Assembly (NCBI GenBank): GCA_032716605.1 | Contig: CM064519.1 | Location: 24,576,191-24,640,190 of the forward strand | DNA: 64,000 bases | Direction of reading: 5' to 3' | Source: Paralithodes platypus | Lineage: Eukaryota > Arthropoda > Malacostraca > Decapoda > Lithodidae | Shown: positions 52,776-63,082 of the stretch, piece after piece | Numbering within the stretch: position 1 is the stretch's first letter | How the letters are laid out: each line of letters opens with the position of its first letter | Translations under genes and position numbers: made by a program | The notes under the pieces: model-generated | The model's database searches: none | What the model was told of the DNA's origin: nothing | What the model saw: the letters and a program-made list of their open reading frames with translations, nothing else

Positions 52776-53311
52776 ACCAGGAATTTCCACCCTCCCTCTT
52801 CAATAGGATCATCTTCCCTCAGTAATTCACTATCACTCATCACCGATAAGTCACTGTCACTATCATCATCCTCACTGGACATCCCAGGCACATATGTCAC
52901 ATCTGAATCATCACCACTAATGTCCGACATGGCTGTGTATTGCTGACAAAAAAGCACAGAAAAAAATGTAACACTCGTATCCAAGATGGCTAGGCACACA
53001 GAGATAAGAGCAGTAATCATTCACCTTCGAAAGCCAGAACAACACTGGAGTCCTTGGTGTAGGGCAGGGTCCAATAAATTTGTGGAAAAGCAGTGACGTA
53101 CTGGCTGACGTCACTGGCCTGAGCTGTGATTGGTTGGTGGGTGGAGCTTATTATGACTCCCAGGGTGGTATACCAGGCTCAGGAAATGCATCTAGGCCCA
53201 TAAATCAGGCCCAGATAGGAGCACGCATTATCGGACGTAAGCGCGTACGTCCTGGGCCACGGTACTGGGCACTACGGGGACGTAAATGTCTACGTCCTGG
53301 GCGTCAAGGGG
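52776..53311 (-). pseudogene. pB2 transposase N-terminus and 5' region
   Basis: The ATG at 52930 (minus strand) opens MSDISGDDSDVTYVPGMSSE, an acidic stretch with SEDDDSDSDLS and LREDDPIEEGGWKFLV, typical for the N-terminus of piggyBac transposases, and continues at 51884. The region upstream (52931-53311) is non-coding and ends in the terminal inverted repeat. Confidence 0.85.
53071..53150 (-). promoter_or_regulatory. candidate transposase promoter of pB2 (CRE and CCAAT motifs)
   Basis: Upstream of the ATG at 52930 on the minus strand lie a consensus CRE TGACGTCA at 53106-53113, a second CRE half-site (TGACGTA at 53094-53100), and an inverted CCAAT (ATTGG at 53129-53133). MITE m3 has two TGACGTCA sites followed by GGTTGG and GGGGCGGAGC in similar order. 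That conservation suggests function; no activity is shown by sequence alone. Confidence 0.5.
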
Positions 53312-53739
53312 TTAAGGGTGTGATAGATAAGAATGGGCGAGTGCTAGCTGAGAAGCAAGGGAGAGTTGAGAGATAGAGAGAGTACTTCAAAGAATTGTTG
53401 AATGTAAGGAATGAAACACCAGCAAACATAGTAGGATGGGGTATGGGAGGGAGAAGTAGTGGAGGAGGAGGTGGGGATCAGGAGGTCAGAAGTGTGTGAA
53501 GCCTTGAAAATAGTGAAGATGGGGAAAGCATCAGGAATAGCTGGAGTGTGTGGGGAAATGCTGAGGTATGGTGGTGAGATAGTGGTTGAATGGGTATAGA
53601 AAATGTGTAAACTAGCATGGGAGAAGGGAAGTGCGCCTGATAACTGGAAGACAGGCATAATAGTCCCCCTGTATAAGGGGAAAGAGGAGTGTGTGGTAAT
53701 CACCGGGGGATATGTCTTTTAAGCGTAGTAGGTAAGATG

Positions 53740-54254
53740 TTGTTGTTGTTGTTCCCCAAGCTGCCTGGCCGAACAGCCCCAAGGCCCCGAGCAATTCCAA
53801 GGCCATAACTGAGTGCCCCCACAGAACCCTCCCTGCCGACCACAATAAAGCCTGGGTGACCGAAGCCACTCCATGGCGGGGAGCTGAGGAGGGTGCGGAA
53901 ACGCCCGGGAAACCAAAGCCCCACCCAGGGCCCTGCCCCTCAGCAATTATGAAGAGAAAGTTGAGGGGCAAGGGAAAAATGTGATGCTTTGGCTTCCAAT
54001 CTTGGTAGATTGGGAGGTCAATCCACGGAAAAGACGCCGTCACTTGAGATCTAGAAAATATATAAGTTAAAGGAACAGTCAGAGTAAGCTATGGGTATGG
54101 CAGAGATTGCTCAGTTCTCACTGATAGACCAGCCCATCACCACATGACTAGAACCCAATCCTCTCCGCATCAGCTAGGAAAGGCCCTAGAAAGCCGCCTT
54201 TGGCGGGGGGATAGCTCCCCTATTTCAACCCCTTTCGGGGTCGGGCACCCGCCC
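53740..54254 (-). mobile_element. S-family element S6, longest copy
   Basis: 515 bp, antisense, flanked by GATG (53736-53739 and 54255-54258). Minus strand starts GGGCGGGTGCCCGACCCCGA, passes CCTAGCTGATGCGGAGAGGA, and ends with (AAC)n. It extends the family beyond the start of S2 and has no ORF or tRNA-like head. It is inserted in F2 (GGTAAGATG then TACAGTAGGG). Confidence 0.85.
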
Positions 54255-54378
54255 GATGTACAGTAGGGTAGTGATCTAGAGAGTGAAAGTGAGAACGGAG
54301 AAATGGGTAGGTGATGAGCAGGGTTGGTTTAGGAAGGGAAGAAGATGTGTAGATAAAATTTATGCCCTGTAATGTGTT

Positions 54379-55514
54379 ATGGAGAAATATCTGAAGAAGC
54401 GACAAAAGTTGTATGCTGCCTTTATGGACATGGAGAAGACCTACAACAGAGCTGATAGAGAAGGTCTATGGAAAGTATTGAGAATGTACGGAATAGCTGG
54501 CAAGTTGCTGAAAGCGGTGAAGAGCATTTACTGTATAAGGGTACAAAGACAGCAGTACGTGTGGAGAATGAACAGAGCGAGTTCTTTGATATGAATGTTG
54601 GGTTGAAACAGGGGTGTGTGATGTCCCTGTGGTTGTTTACTGTATATATGGACAGAGTCATGAAAGAAATACAAGGAAGAGCAGTGGATGTGGGTGTATC
54701 GATGACAAGGGAGGGAAACGAGTGGAAGCTACCTGTACTGCTGTTTGCTGATGATACAGTTCTGATGAGCGATTATGAATGGGAGTGGCAGGGTCTGGTA
54801 AATGAGTTTGGAACAGTGTGCGAAAAACGGAATCTGAAGGTAAATGCGGGGAAGAGCAAGGTTATGGTCTTCGAAAGGGGTGAAGCTACATAGTGTGAGG
54901 TGAAGTTGAACGGTCAGGCTATGGAGGTTTTCAGCACATTTATGTATCTGGGCAGTGTGCTGAGCAAAGGTAGGAGTATGGATGAAGAAGTGCGGGAGAG
55001 GGTACAACAGGGGAAGAGGGTTGTAGGAACGCTGAAAGCAGTAACAAGAAATAGGGTGGTCAGCATGGAAGTGAAGAAGTCCTTGCATGACAGTGTGGTA
55101 ATCCTGACACTGACTTACGGAAGCGAAGCATGGACGTTGGTGGAGAAACTCAGACCAAGAGTGAGAGGGGTGGAAATGAGTTACTTGAGAAGTGCTTGCG
55201 GAGTTACATGGAGGGATAGACAGATGAATGAGGAAGTAAGAAGGAAGTGTGGTGTGGAGGTAGATGTGCTGGAAAGTATGAAAAGGAACACCTTGAGATG
55301 GTTCGGCCATATGGAACATATGGGAAGCGAGAGAATGACTAAGAGAGTGTACGAGAGCGAGGTGGAAGGACAGAGGGGGAGAAGTAGACTGAAAGACAAG
55401 TGGAAGGATGGAGTGAAGAAGTATATGGAGGGGCGTCGACTGACTGGGGACAGAGGTGCATGGGGGCGTTCCATTCCTGGCCACTTCTTCGGGGATCACG
55501 GCGTCAGGCAATAG
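54379..55514 (+). pseudogene. F2 reverse transcriptase and C-terminal domain
   Basis: AAFMDMEKTYNRADREGLW, LNVGLKQGCVMSLWLFTVYM, LLFADDTVLMSD near 54743, NLKVNAGKSKVMVFERGEA then a stop at 54891, MYLGSVLSKGRSMDEEVRER, LTYGSEAWTLVEKLRPRVR, and the end GDHGVRQ plus stop at 55512. A frameshift near 54530 and the stop near 54891 break it. It is about 90% like F1 by eye. Confidence 0.88.
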
Positions 55515-55535
55515 ATAGATAGATAAATAGATCTT

Positions 55536-56070
55536 ATAAATGAGATTGTGAAGTATTAATAACATGCAGGGAGAAAGGTAAAGCTGAATTATGATCTAAT
55601 ATCGAGGTGAGATTTAGGCCTAGTCCTGCTACTTGCTGCTGCGATACCACTCTCCTCCGCAGCAAAGAGAACAGAAATGTGGAGTCAGATTTTTACATTA
55701 ATACAGTAATTATTATTTTGCAAGAGATGCCCTAATATTTCATTGTCTTTAATATAATCCCTAATATGATTATTATTGTTATTCTTCCATCACAAAGCAA
55801 ATACTGTACTGTATATGGAATATTTTTCATATCCATTAACTATTTAGCTCCGTAAATTAAACCTGCATATCAACGAACAGGAATTTGATATTTCATAATG
55901 TTTTGTCCTTCATCATATTATTAGTTTACTACTAACCTTTTTTCTTGAATGTGTTAGGTCATAGATATATTTGTGGATACTGACTACATATTTGTACTTT
56001 GTCTTAAACAATATATTCAATTGCACACAAAAATAAGACAAACAAATACCTCTGATTGGATGATAATTAT
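55536..56070 (+). other. unclassified intron sequence
   Basis: AT-rich. No reading frame with a recognisable domain and no repeat ends. Probably original intron. Confidence 0.6.
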
Positions 56071-56074
56071 CATT

Positions 56075-56740
56075 GGAGTCTGTGACAACACTTCCTATCG
56101 TCGACTATACACAAATTCAAGGGAAAGGAGGATTCACAAGAGTGGTACACTCATAGAGGATTAGAATTGCTAGAAATACAAAGAGAATATGTGAGTCAGA
56201 TACAAGGGGAGATAGAAGGGCAGGAAGACCCCCATTGAGATGGAGAGACTGTGTAAGACAAGCTTTGGATGATAGAGGAATGACTATAGATCAGGCAAAG
56301 GAAGTGGTAATAAACAGGAATGAATGGAGAATGCTTGTGAATAGATGAATGTAAACGCGGTCGTTTGGGAGAGAGGGTCATGCGCCAGTTGGACTAGATA
56401 GTAGTCCATCAGGCGCCTAGCCTGGGGAGCCGGTGGTAATGAAGGGTGCGCCTGGAAACATGGTGGGTGGGCTTGTGGTGGTAAAGCTTCGCTGCTGGTC
56501 TGCGTGTGGAAATCGGCGCCTCTCCGGGGAATCTGGGACCTACGAATCTTTTACTGGGGACCCCAAATGGGCCTGGGTCTCTGGGTATTTCTCCTGGGCA
56601 ACCTAGATGTGTGTAAGATTTTGTGTTTTGTTTTACTGATATGTTGTGATGTCCCTGTTCGGGCTCTGTCTCGAGTCGGCCACCCCCATAAATTTAAAAA
56701 AAAAAAAAAAAAAACAAAAAAAAAAAAAATGGGGAAGGTG
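56075..56740 (+). mobile_element. LINE fragment G, C-terminal end, poly-A tail
   Basis: The frame near 56180-56348 reads AGRPPLRWRDCVRQALDDRG then IDQAKEVVINRNEWRMLVNR and a stop, the usual last residues of RTE-like LINE proteins. A 340-bp 3' UTR and A-rich tail (56696-56729) follow. It is strongly 5' truncated and distinct from E and F. Confidence 0.75.
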
Positions 56741-56759
56741 CCAGAGTATATACATACAT

Positions 56760-57914
56760 AGGCAGGTCATTTGAGCATAAATCCAAAGAAGTTATCTTAA
56801 CCCTTTACAATTCCTTAGTCCGCCCTCTTCTGGAATACTGCGTTCAATCCTGGTGCCTTATTACCAAAAAGATATAAACAAGCTAGAACGAGTTCAACGT
56901 AGAGTTACCAAAATGAAACCTAGCCTAAAGAACAAACCATACGACGAGCGTCTTAGAGAATTAAATCTATTTCCTTTAACCCAGCGCAGATTAACCCCTT
57001 ATAGGCGGCGCTCGACTTAAGTCGTGCACCAATTTGCAGCAAGTTAGCAGCATTATTAAGGCTTTTAAAGGGTTAAAATCGAGTGCAAATGGCCGGGAGT
57101 GCAGCGGACAGCCGAATCCCAGGGCTTACCGCCGCCCATTAACTCATGTTCCCTGTGTTCTCGAGAGGCCGGCAGTGTAGCCAGTAGTGAGCATAGCTGG
57201 GAAAAATATACCGCTATACGCTAAACTCCCATGTTCGTGGCACCACTGCAAGAGAACCACGAGTGCTACGTAGCTCGTTCTGGTTTCAATTTGAAGCTTT
57301 TAGCGCCTAGTTTTTTGCTGAATAAATTTCTTTTCATGCAGATACTTGATTGATCATTCAGGAGGGCCTGAATATGCCCAAATGAGCCCAAAACACCCCG
57401 CTAGACAAGGGTTAAGAGGTGACTTAATTCAAGTGTTCAAAATCATGAAAGGCATCGACAATATGAACTGTAGTAAGTACAGTACTTCACTATCGACCAA
57501 TCTAATTACACGCGGGGAAACGGTTGCAAAATTATTGGTAAATCTTTTAACTCACATGAATCTAAGAATTTCTTCAATCGAGTTGTCAACTTTTGGAATG
57601 GGCTTCCCCGAGACGTTATAGACTGCAGCATCGTTGATTCATTTAAACTTCGCCTAGACAAATATCTCGCATCAAATCTGCGACTGACTGCGTTTGTAAA
57701 TAAATAACTTTATTTTATCCTCCCCTCAGTTACTAACCCATCTGTCCCCTACTAACTTCCTAATCCTGCCACGGACATTAGTTCCCTTTCCAATGTTCCC
57801 TTAGCCACACTAAACCACTGTTTGGACACTTGATCCTCAGTGTTTTGGAGGACAAGCAGCCTAGAAGGGTCACTAGAACTGTTGTTGCTTGATTTCCTTT
57901 GTACTCCTTTGTAC
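56760..57914 (+). mobile_element. CR1-type LINE family B, copy B4, with MITE q1
   Basis: Starts GGTCATTTGAGCATAAATCC and ends CTTTGTACTCCTTTGTAC. It encodes a frameshifted C-terminal domain (one C missing near 56857 compared with B1) and carries q1 at TTAA. An (ACAT)n microsatellite follows to 57938. Confidence 0.9.
56995..57411 (+). mobile_element. piggyBac-type MITE q1
   Basis: 417 bp between TTAA at 56991-56994 and 57412-57415. The empty site is seen in B1 and B3 (GCGCAGATTAAGAGGTGAC). Ends CCCCTTATAGGCGG and CCGCTAGACAAGGG. It shares its interior with q2. Confidence 0.9.
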
Positions 57915-58124
57915 ATACATACATACATACAGTACATAGAAATAGACCAGTACGAGTGATGTCACCCCCATTGGAAGTTTTGTTAGAGGAATGGTTGGTT
58001 TATATGATTAATATCGTAAAGAAGTTGCATAAGGGCTCACAGTCAATTTTCATTTAAATTGAATGAAGAATTCAGTGATTGAGAGAGGGCATCTGGAATA
58101 ACTCCTGAGGCTGCTTCTATTTGT

Positions 58125-58640
58125 CTTGGTAAAGAAGTCATTCCATGGTAGTGTGGTTATCCCGACATTGACACATGGAAGTGAAGCATGGACGTTGTTG
58201 GAGATCCATATATCAAGAGTGAGAGGGGTGGAAATGAGTTACTTGAGAAGTGCATGGGAAGTCACGTGAAGCGATAGACAGACAAATGAGGAATTACGTG
58301 AGTGTTCTGGGATGGATGAGCTAGAGAGTGTACGAGGAACAACTTGATGCTCCTCGGTGCTACGGGTACTAGCAGAGTGGCGAAATCGACATTAGGTAGA
58401 AGGTAGTTTGGTCATGTGGAGCATATTGCATGTGAGAGAATGACTAAGAAAGTGTATGAGAGTGAGGTGGAAGGGCAAAGAGGGTCTAGGCAGACCAAGA
58501 GTGAAGTAGAGAGGCATATGAGTGGTGCTGGGGTGAGAGGAGGAGTGCCGGCTGGTAGATGACAGAGGTGCATGTACTCATGTAGGCAATTAAGTTGTGG
58601 CTATCTCAGGGATCAAAGCATCTGGCAATCCCGTTAGGAC
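58125..58640 (+). mobile_element. F-family LINE fragment F3, highly decayed
   Basis: Matches the C-terminal coding region of F (AAGAAGTCATTCCATGGTAG, GAAGTGAAGCATGGACGTTG, TGAGTTACTTGAGAAGTGC) and the 3' end (AAGCATCTGGCAAT), with many changes and deletions. 57939-58124 is unclassified. Confidence 0.75.
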
Positions 58641-58718
58641 CATATGCTTTCATTAGTTTATTCAAGTGCATTGGAGTTTGTATTTGATGATTAATTTTAA
58701 GAACAGGGTGTTACTTAA

Positions 58719-59140
58719 CCCTTTCGCTGCGGGTGACGTTCTGGAACGTCCTGGCAAGTTACAGCAATTTCCAGGCTTTAAAAGCCTGTAAAAACCGTAA
58801 AAATCGAGTGTCAGTGGGCGGGAGTGTGAGGGGCCCACCTCCGACCCTCATAGCACCGAGCGGCTCACTGAGGTTGACTGTGTCTCGCGCGGGTCTCTCT
58901 CTGTGTCTCCCAACAGTGTAGCCAAGCGAGCGAGTGTTACATAATAGCTGGTTTCCCACATTTCACTGGCACCACTGCGGGTGAACCAGACCACGTACGG
59001 GGCCCGTTCTGGTGTCATTTTGAAGCTTTTCTCTCCTAGTTTTTGGCAGAATACACTTAATTTAATGCAGATGCTTGATTTATCATTCAGGAGTGCCTGA
59101 ATATGCCCTAAATAGTCCAAACATGGCCGTAGCCAAAGGG
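58719..59140 (+). mobile_element. piggyBac-type MITE q2
   Basis: 422 bp between TTAA at 58715-58718 and 59141-59144. Ends CCCTTTCGCTGCGG and CCGTAGCCAAAGGG. The interior aligns with q1 (GTGTAGCCA, CACTGC..GAACCA, TGAAGCTTTT, ATCATTCAGGAG, CTGAATATGCCC). Confidence 0.88.
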
Positions 59141-59379
59141 TTAATAGATAGATCCATTGTAGACAATGTTTAGAATGTTCAGGGAAGTTCTGCCATGGGG
59201 CTCTTTTACACAGACGTTCTGTTACTAATGACTTTTTTAAATTCTCTACCATACGATCAATAATTGATTGTAATTAGAAATGCAATAAAGCATAGCTATA
59301 TAGAAAATACAGTACTAGCGTTAGGAGTTAAATATGGTAATTTTTGTATCTAATAAAGCCATACATTTTGTGTCGACAG

Positions 59380-59467
59380 TTCAGTGTACGAACGAGCTCT
59401 GGATGTGGACCACCGTAACATCACATTATGGCTCAAATATGCCGAAATGGAGATGCGGAGCAGACAG
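59380..59467 (+). CDS. crn: crooked neck exon, HAT repeat 2
   Basis: 88 bp. The first base completes the Arg codon of the previous exon, then [20 protein letters not shown] and AEMEMRSRQ. The [12 protein letters not shown] core is the second HAT repeat of crooked neck. Acceptor CGACAG at 59374-59379, donor CAG|GTACGG at 59468, phase 0. The tract before the acceptor is T-rich but short. Confidence 0.95.
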
Positions 59468-59568
59468 GTACGGTACCGGTACAGTACATTAACATAGTTT
59501 TAAGTCTTTAGTTGTATTCTTACAGTTTCTTACAGTTTCTTACAGTAGATCCTCTGGAAAAAGGCAAA

Positions 59569-61464
59569 CTATGCCTGTGTATCCAGCTCAGTACCAGTAC
59601 TTGCACTGCTGCGGTCGTTCACGGTGTTGGCGGCGGCGGTAGCAGACGCAACATTTTTACTATTCTGTATTTTTGTTTTATAATCAAACTTCAAATCTTG
59701 TCTTCCCCATACTTTATCAAGATTACTTTCAAACTCCCTTATTGATTCGGAATCGACTACATACTGGGGCAGTGCGTTCCACTCATTTACCACTCTATCA
59801 CAAAATGAGTTCTTTGCCTTCTCAAGCCTATTTCTTTCTTTGTAAATTTTCTTAGAGTGTCCTCTCGTTCTTGTTCCCTCCCGCATCAAGAAGATACCTT
59901 CACACACATCCTCATCGTACTTTCCTGACACTATCTTAAAAGTCTCTATCATATCCCCTCTCTTTCTCCTATATGCCAGTGTCGGAAGCCCCAGTGTCCT
60001 CAACCTCTGCTCATAGCCCGCGTTCTTCAACGTTGGTACCAGCTTGCTAGCTCTCCTCTGCACTTTCTCCACTGCTTCTATATCCTTTACCATATATGGA
60101 GCCCACACCTGGTTCGCATATTCCAGGTGCGGCCTAACCAGCGATGTATAGAGATTCCTGAATATTTCTTCGTCAAGTGACACAAATGTCCTCCTTATCA
60201 GCCCTACAATTCTATTGGCTTTGTTTATCTTTTCCGCTAAATGTTCTGAGAAATTTAACTTATTGTCTATCACTACTCCTATATCCTTTTCTGCATTCAC
60301 TTCCTCCATCGCTTCATACATACTGTATCCTACCTTGTCTATCTTGCTGGTCCCAATCCGCATGTACTTGCATTTTTTTGGATGAAAAGGCATTAACCAA
60401 TGCTCAGACCATCCCTTCATGCCCTCCACATCTCCTTGAAGCAAACCCATATCTTCCTTACTCCTCACTCTTCTATACAGCTTAGTGTCATCCGCATACA
60501 GGTATACCTCACTTCCATTAGTTATAACTTCAGGCAAGTCGTTGATAAATATAACGAACAGCAGTGGTCCCAACACAGATCCCTGAGGTACCCCACTTGT
60601 AATTTCCCTCCACCCCGAACCTATTCCATTCACCAGTACCCTCTGTCTCCGATCTTTCAGGAAGGCTTCTATCCATTTCACACATTTCTCGCCTATATTA
60701 TAGCTTCTAACTTTCTCTATTAACCTTTTATGTGGGACCTTATCGAAGGCCTTCATAAAATCGCAATATACCACGTTTATTACATCACCATCTTCTAGAA
60801 TTTGCATCCAATCATCTACCACCTTAATTAGCTGTAGTACCGTCGACCTCCCCGGCAAGAATCCGAACTGTCTCCCACTGAAAAGTTGGTTTGACTTCAT
60901 ATGATCCATTATTCCTTCTCTAATTACCGTTTCCATTAGTTTACACACAACACTTGTCAAACTGACTGGTCTATAATTCCCTGGGTCATTTCTCTTTCCC
61001 TTCTTAAATATAGCTGTTATGTTCGCCTCTCTCCAGTCCATCGGGATTTGTCCTGTATTAAACGATACCTCAAATAACATTTTCAATGGCTCTACTAACA
61101 TCTCCCCTCCTTCCTTTATGACTCTTGGGTGTATCCCATCCAGTCCCGGTGACTTACTTCTGTTCATTTTTTCTATAGCCCTTCTTATTCTAGCATGGGA
61201 AAACACTATTAGTTCTAGTGTCGGTGCCTGTTTGATGGGAATAGTAGGCACTGCATCCTCCGACTCCACTGTTAGTACCCCTCCAAAGTATTTCCCCAGC
61301 ACCTCTGTTTTCTCCTTATCAGTCTCCGCTCTACTCCCATCATTCAACCCCCCTACCAGCTCTGGGATCCCTACTCTTCTTGTTAACTTTTCCTGAATGT
61401 ACTTCCAGAATATTTTTGGATTATCCTTCACATTTCTAGCTATCTCTCTCTCCCTCTCCTTCAC
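59569..61464 (-). CDS. A2 reverse transcriptase and C-terminal domain, uninterrupted
   Basis: 631 codons on the minus strand: [85 protein letters not shown] (active site near 60500), then LVRPHLEYANQVWAPYMV, LGLPTLAYRRKRGDMIE and a C-terminus at 59569 shared with A1. Unlike A1 it keeps seven A near 60373, so the C-terminal domain stays in frame. SPGLDG differs from the usual SPGPDG. Confidence 0.92.
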   Translation of the reverse strand: MKEREREIARNVKDNPKIFWKYIQEKLTRRVGIPELVGGLNDGSRAETDKEKTEVLGKYFGGVLTVESEDAVPTIPIKQAPTLELIVFSHARIRRAIEKMNRSKSPGLDGIHPRVIKEGGEMLVEPLKMLFEVSFNTGQIPMDWREANITAIFKKGKRNDPGNYRPVSLTSVVCKLMETVIREGIMDHMKSNQLFSGRQFGFLPGRSTVLQLIKVVDDWMQILEDGDVINVVYCDFMKAFDKVPHKRLIEKVRSYNIGEKCVKWIEAFLKDRRQRVLVNGIGSGWREITSGVPQGSVLGPLLFVIFINDLPEVITNGSEVYLYADDTKLYRRVRSKEDMGLLQGDVEGMKGWSEHWLMPFHPKKCKYMRIGTSKIDKVGYSMYEAMEEVNAEKDIGVVIDNKLNFSEHLAEKINKANRIVGLIRRTFVSLDEEIFRNLYTSLVRPHLEYANQVWAPYMVKDIEAVEKVQRRASKLVPTLKNAGYEQRLRTLGLPTLAYRRKRGDMIETFKIVSGKYDEDVCEGIFLMREGTRTRGHSKKIYKERNRLEKAKNSFCDRVVNEWNALPQYVVDSESIREFESNLDKVWGRQDLKFDYKTKIQNSKNVASATAAANTVNDRSSASTGTELDTQA

Positions 61465-62407
61465 CCCTCCTTGTTTCCCACCTTATTTTATTGTTTATTT
61501 GTCTGCGTTCCAGATCCACTTCCTTAGCCTCTATACTAGACCCCCTGTTCTTTTTTAACAATTTTAATCTTTCCCACAAATGTTTCTTTCTTCTAATCAA
61601 TATCCAAAGCTTTCTCTTCATTGGCAATTCTGGGTTAGTTCTTTTCCTCAATTTTGTTTTATCCTTATATTCCCTTACTGGTACACTTTTGGATACAGCA
61701 TTCTCCAGTTTGACTCTAATTTTCCTCCACATTCCTTCAGCGTCTTCACCGTTCAAGTATTCCCCCCAGTCAATGTCCAAACACCGTTTCAGCAGCTCAT
61801 AATCTGCTCTATCATACATGTATATTTTTCTATTGCTTCTATTATCCCTCTCTGATTTAATGTTACAACTAAAGCTTATACAGGCATGGTCACTACGACC
61901 TATAGGGCTATCCACATTAACATGTTCCACTATATCCTCTTCATTGCCAAAAATCAAATCAAGTACACTCCCCTGTGTCCCATCTCTATATCTTGTCATC
62001 TCTACAATATGTTGCGTTAAAAAACAATCTCTCACTTTCTCTATAAACTTATTTTCCAGGCTACCCTGTCCCGCTGGAGTAGTACAATTTGCCCAGTTGA
62101 TCCTTGGCAAATTGAAATCTCCAATCAAAATTTTATATTTGTTCTCTCTATTATCTATCTCCTCCATTGCTTTCAGTAGGTTATCATCCTCTCCCCTGCT
62201 ATTATTTAGGCTTCTATATATAGAGGCAATTAGAATTGATCCTCTTACACATTTTACTTCAATACACAAATACTCACAATACTGCTGTCTCATATCCACC
62301 TCATTAACCTTGAGCTCTTTTCTTACATAAATAATCAGTCCTCTTCCAACCTCTGCTCTAATAGCATTTCTCTCATATAACTCAAAACCCTCCAAACTAT
62401 ATCCCAC
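61436..62407 (-). pseudogene. A2 endonuclease and linker
   Basis: Minus strand: YSLEGFELYERNAIRAEVGR, CVRGSILIASIYRS, KILIGDFNLPRINW near 62120, SVLDLIFGNEEDIVEHVNVD, IGRSDHACISFSCN near 61885. The frame shifts near 61470, where four G replace the six seen in A1. The endonuclease is thus separated from the reverse transcriptase. Catalytic residues are present. Confidence 0.9.
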
Positions 62408-62685
62408 CAGTTCCCTTTCAATTCTAGCATTTTTTGGTCTTACTTCCTGTAGGGCTATGACATCAGGTTTTGTATGTTGTTCTCCATTAAATTACTCCAT
62501 ATTGAATTGATAAAGATAATTGATATCCATTGCAAATACTATATATCGGATCATATTGTAATGAAAATCGCAATTATAGAATGAAATATAGCCTAGGACA
62601 CAACTGTTTTTTTTTTTTTTTTTTTTAACTTAATACAAAGGGACTTATTGTCAAAGGGTTTAGCTAAGGCGTGTATATTTTCCAG

Positions 62686-62805
62686 GTGAACCATGCCCGC
62701 AATGTGTGGGACCGAGCGGTGACCATCCTTCCACGGGCCAACCAGTTCTGGTACAAGTTCACCTACATGGAGGAGATGCTCAAGAATGTTGCTGGAGCTC
62801 GACAG
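62686..62805 (+). CDS. crn: crooked neck exon, HAT repeat 3
   Basis: 120 bp, 40 codons: [20 protein letters not shown], then [20 protein letters not shown]. It follows the previous exon exactly (MRSRQ then VNHARN) as in other animal crooked neck proteins. Acceptor TTTTCCAG at 62678-62685, donor CAG|GTAAAG at 62806, phase 0. The following exon (the VFERWMEW region in other animals) is not in the window. Confidence 0.96.
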
Positions 62806-63082
62806 GTAAAGTGATGTTTTTTGTGTTGTCGTTTGTATTTTACCCGCACTTTTTTCCTGTGTGTGTGTTTACGTTTTATGTGTACAGTTTAATTTATTTA
62901 TTTTGGGAGCACCATGTTTTTTTAACAAGTCATCTGTCAAGGTAAGCTGATTGTCTCCATGCATGCAAATTCCATATATACCCAATCTAAAATGTATCTT
63001 TTGAGATAATAATTTAAAACCATTGTCACATGAGGATTTTTTCAAGCAATAGTTTCAATCAATTTTGGTCTGGCATCTTCAC
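62806..63082 (+). other. crn: start of the next crn intron
   Basis: Opens GTAAAG. T-rich, no repeat or exon seen. Confidence 0.8.

Larger units (their letters stand above)
45308..53311 (-). mobile_element. second piggyBac element pB2, broken by nested insertions
   Basis: Ends CCCCTTGACGCCCAGG, with a perfect inverted copy at the right (CCTGGGCGTCAAGGGG), between TTAA at 45304-45307 and 53312-53315. The transposase is on the minus strand in pieces: 52930-52776, 51884-51270 and 46888-45832. Insertions: S3 (46889-51262, itself holding F1) and S4 (51885-52775, itself holding a SINE). Own length is about 2.7 kb. It belongs to a different subfamily from pB1. Confidence 0.9.
43941..55535 (+). mobile_element. 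RTE-type LINE family F, copy F2, split by pB2 and S6
   Basis: Pieces 43941-45307, 53312-53739 and 54255-55535. It begins GGTATAGGTTCAGAATATGC, carries a decayed endonuclease, a linker, a reverse transcriptase and a C-terminal domain, and ends GGCAATAGATAGATAGATA. pB2 sits in TTAA (45304-45307 and 53312-53315) between REGSTGS and KGVIDKNGRVLAEKQ. F1 shows the uninterrupted order. Confidence 0.88.
2349..59379 (+). other. crn: 57-kb crn intron filled with transposons
   Basis: Bounded by GT at 2349 and AG at 59378-59379. Joining the two exons gives QQEIRRAR followed by [15 protein letters not shown], which is the expected crooked neck order with no missing residues. The length is 57,031 bp. All elements listed between these positions therefore lie inside one intron of one gene. 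No exon-like sequence on either strand suggests a nested host gene. Confidence 0.93.
59517..62471 (-). mobile_element. CR1-type LINE family A, copy A2, 5' truncated
   Basis: Starts with three inverted 10-bp tail units (TTCTTACAGT, 59517-59546) and ends inside the endonuclease (KPDVIALQEV). It is very similar to A1 by eye. It lacks ORF1 and the first endonuclease residues. Confidence 0.93.
59468..62685 (+). other. crn: 3.2-kb crn intron, nearly filled by LINE A2
   Basis: GT at 59468-59469, AG at 62684-62685. A2 takes 59517-62471, leaving about 50 bp on the left and 214 bp on the right. A run of about 20 T lies near 62608-62627, well upstream of the acceptor. Confidence 0.93.

Noticed and set aside
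58730..58760. Heat-shock element in MITE q2 (GTTCTGGAAC)
   Set aside because: Only one TTCnnGAA pair is present, not the three alternating units of a working site, and q1 lacks it.
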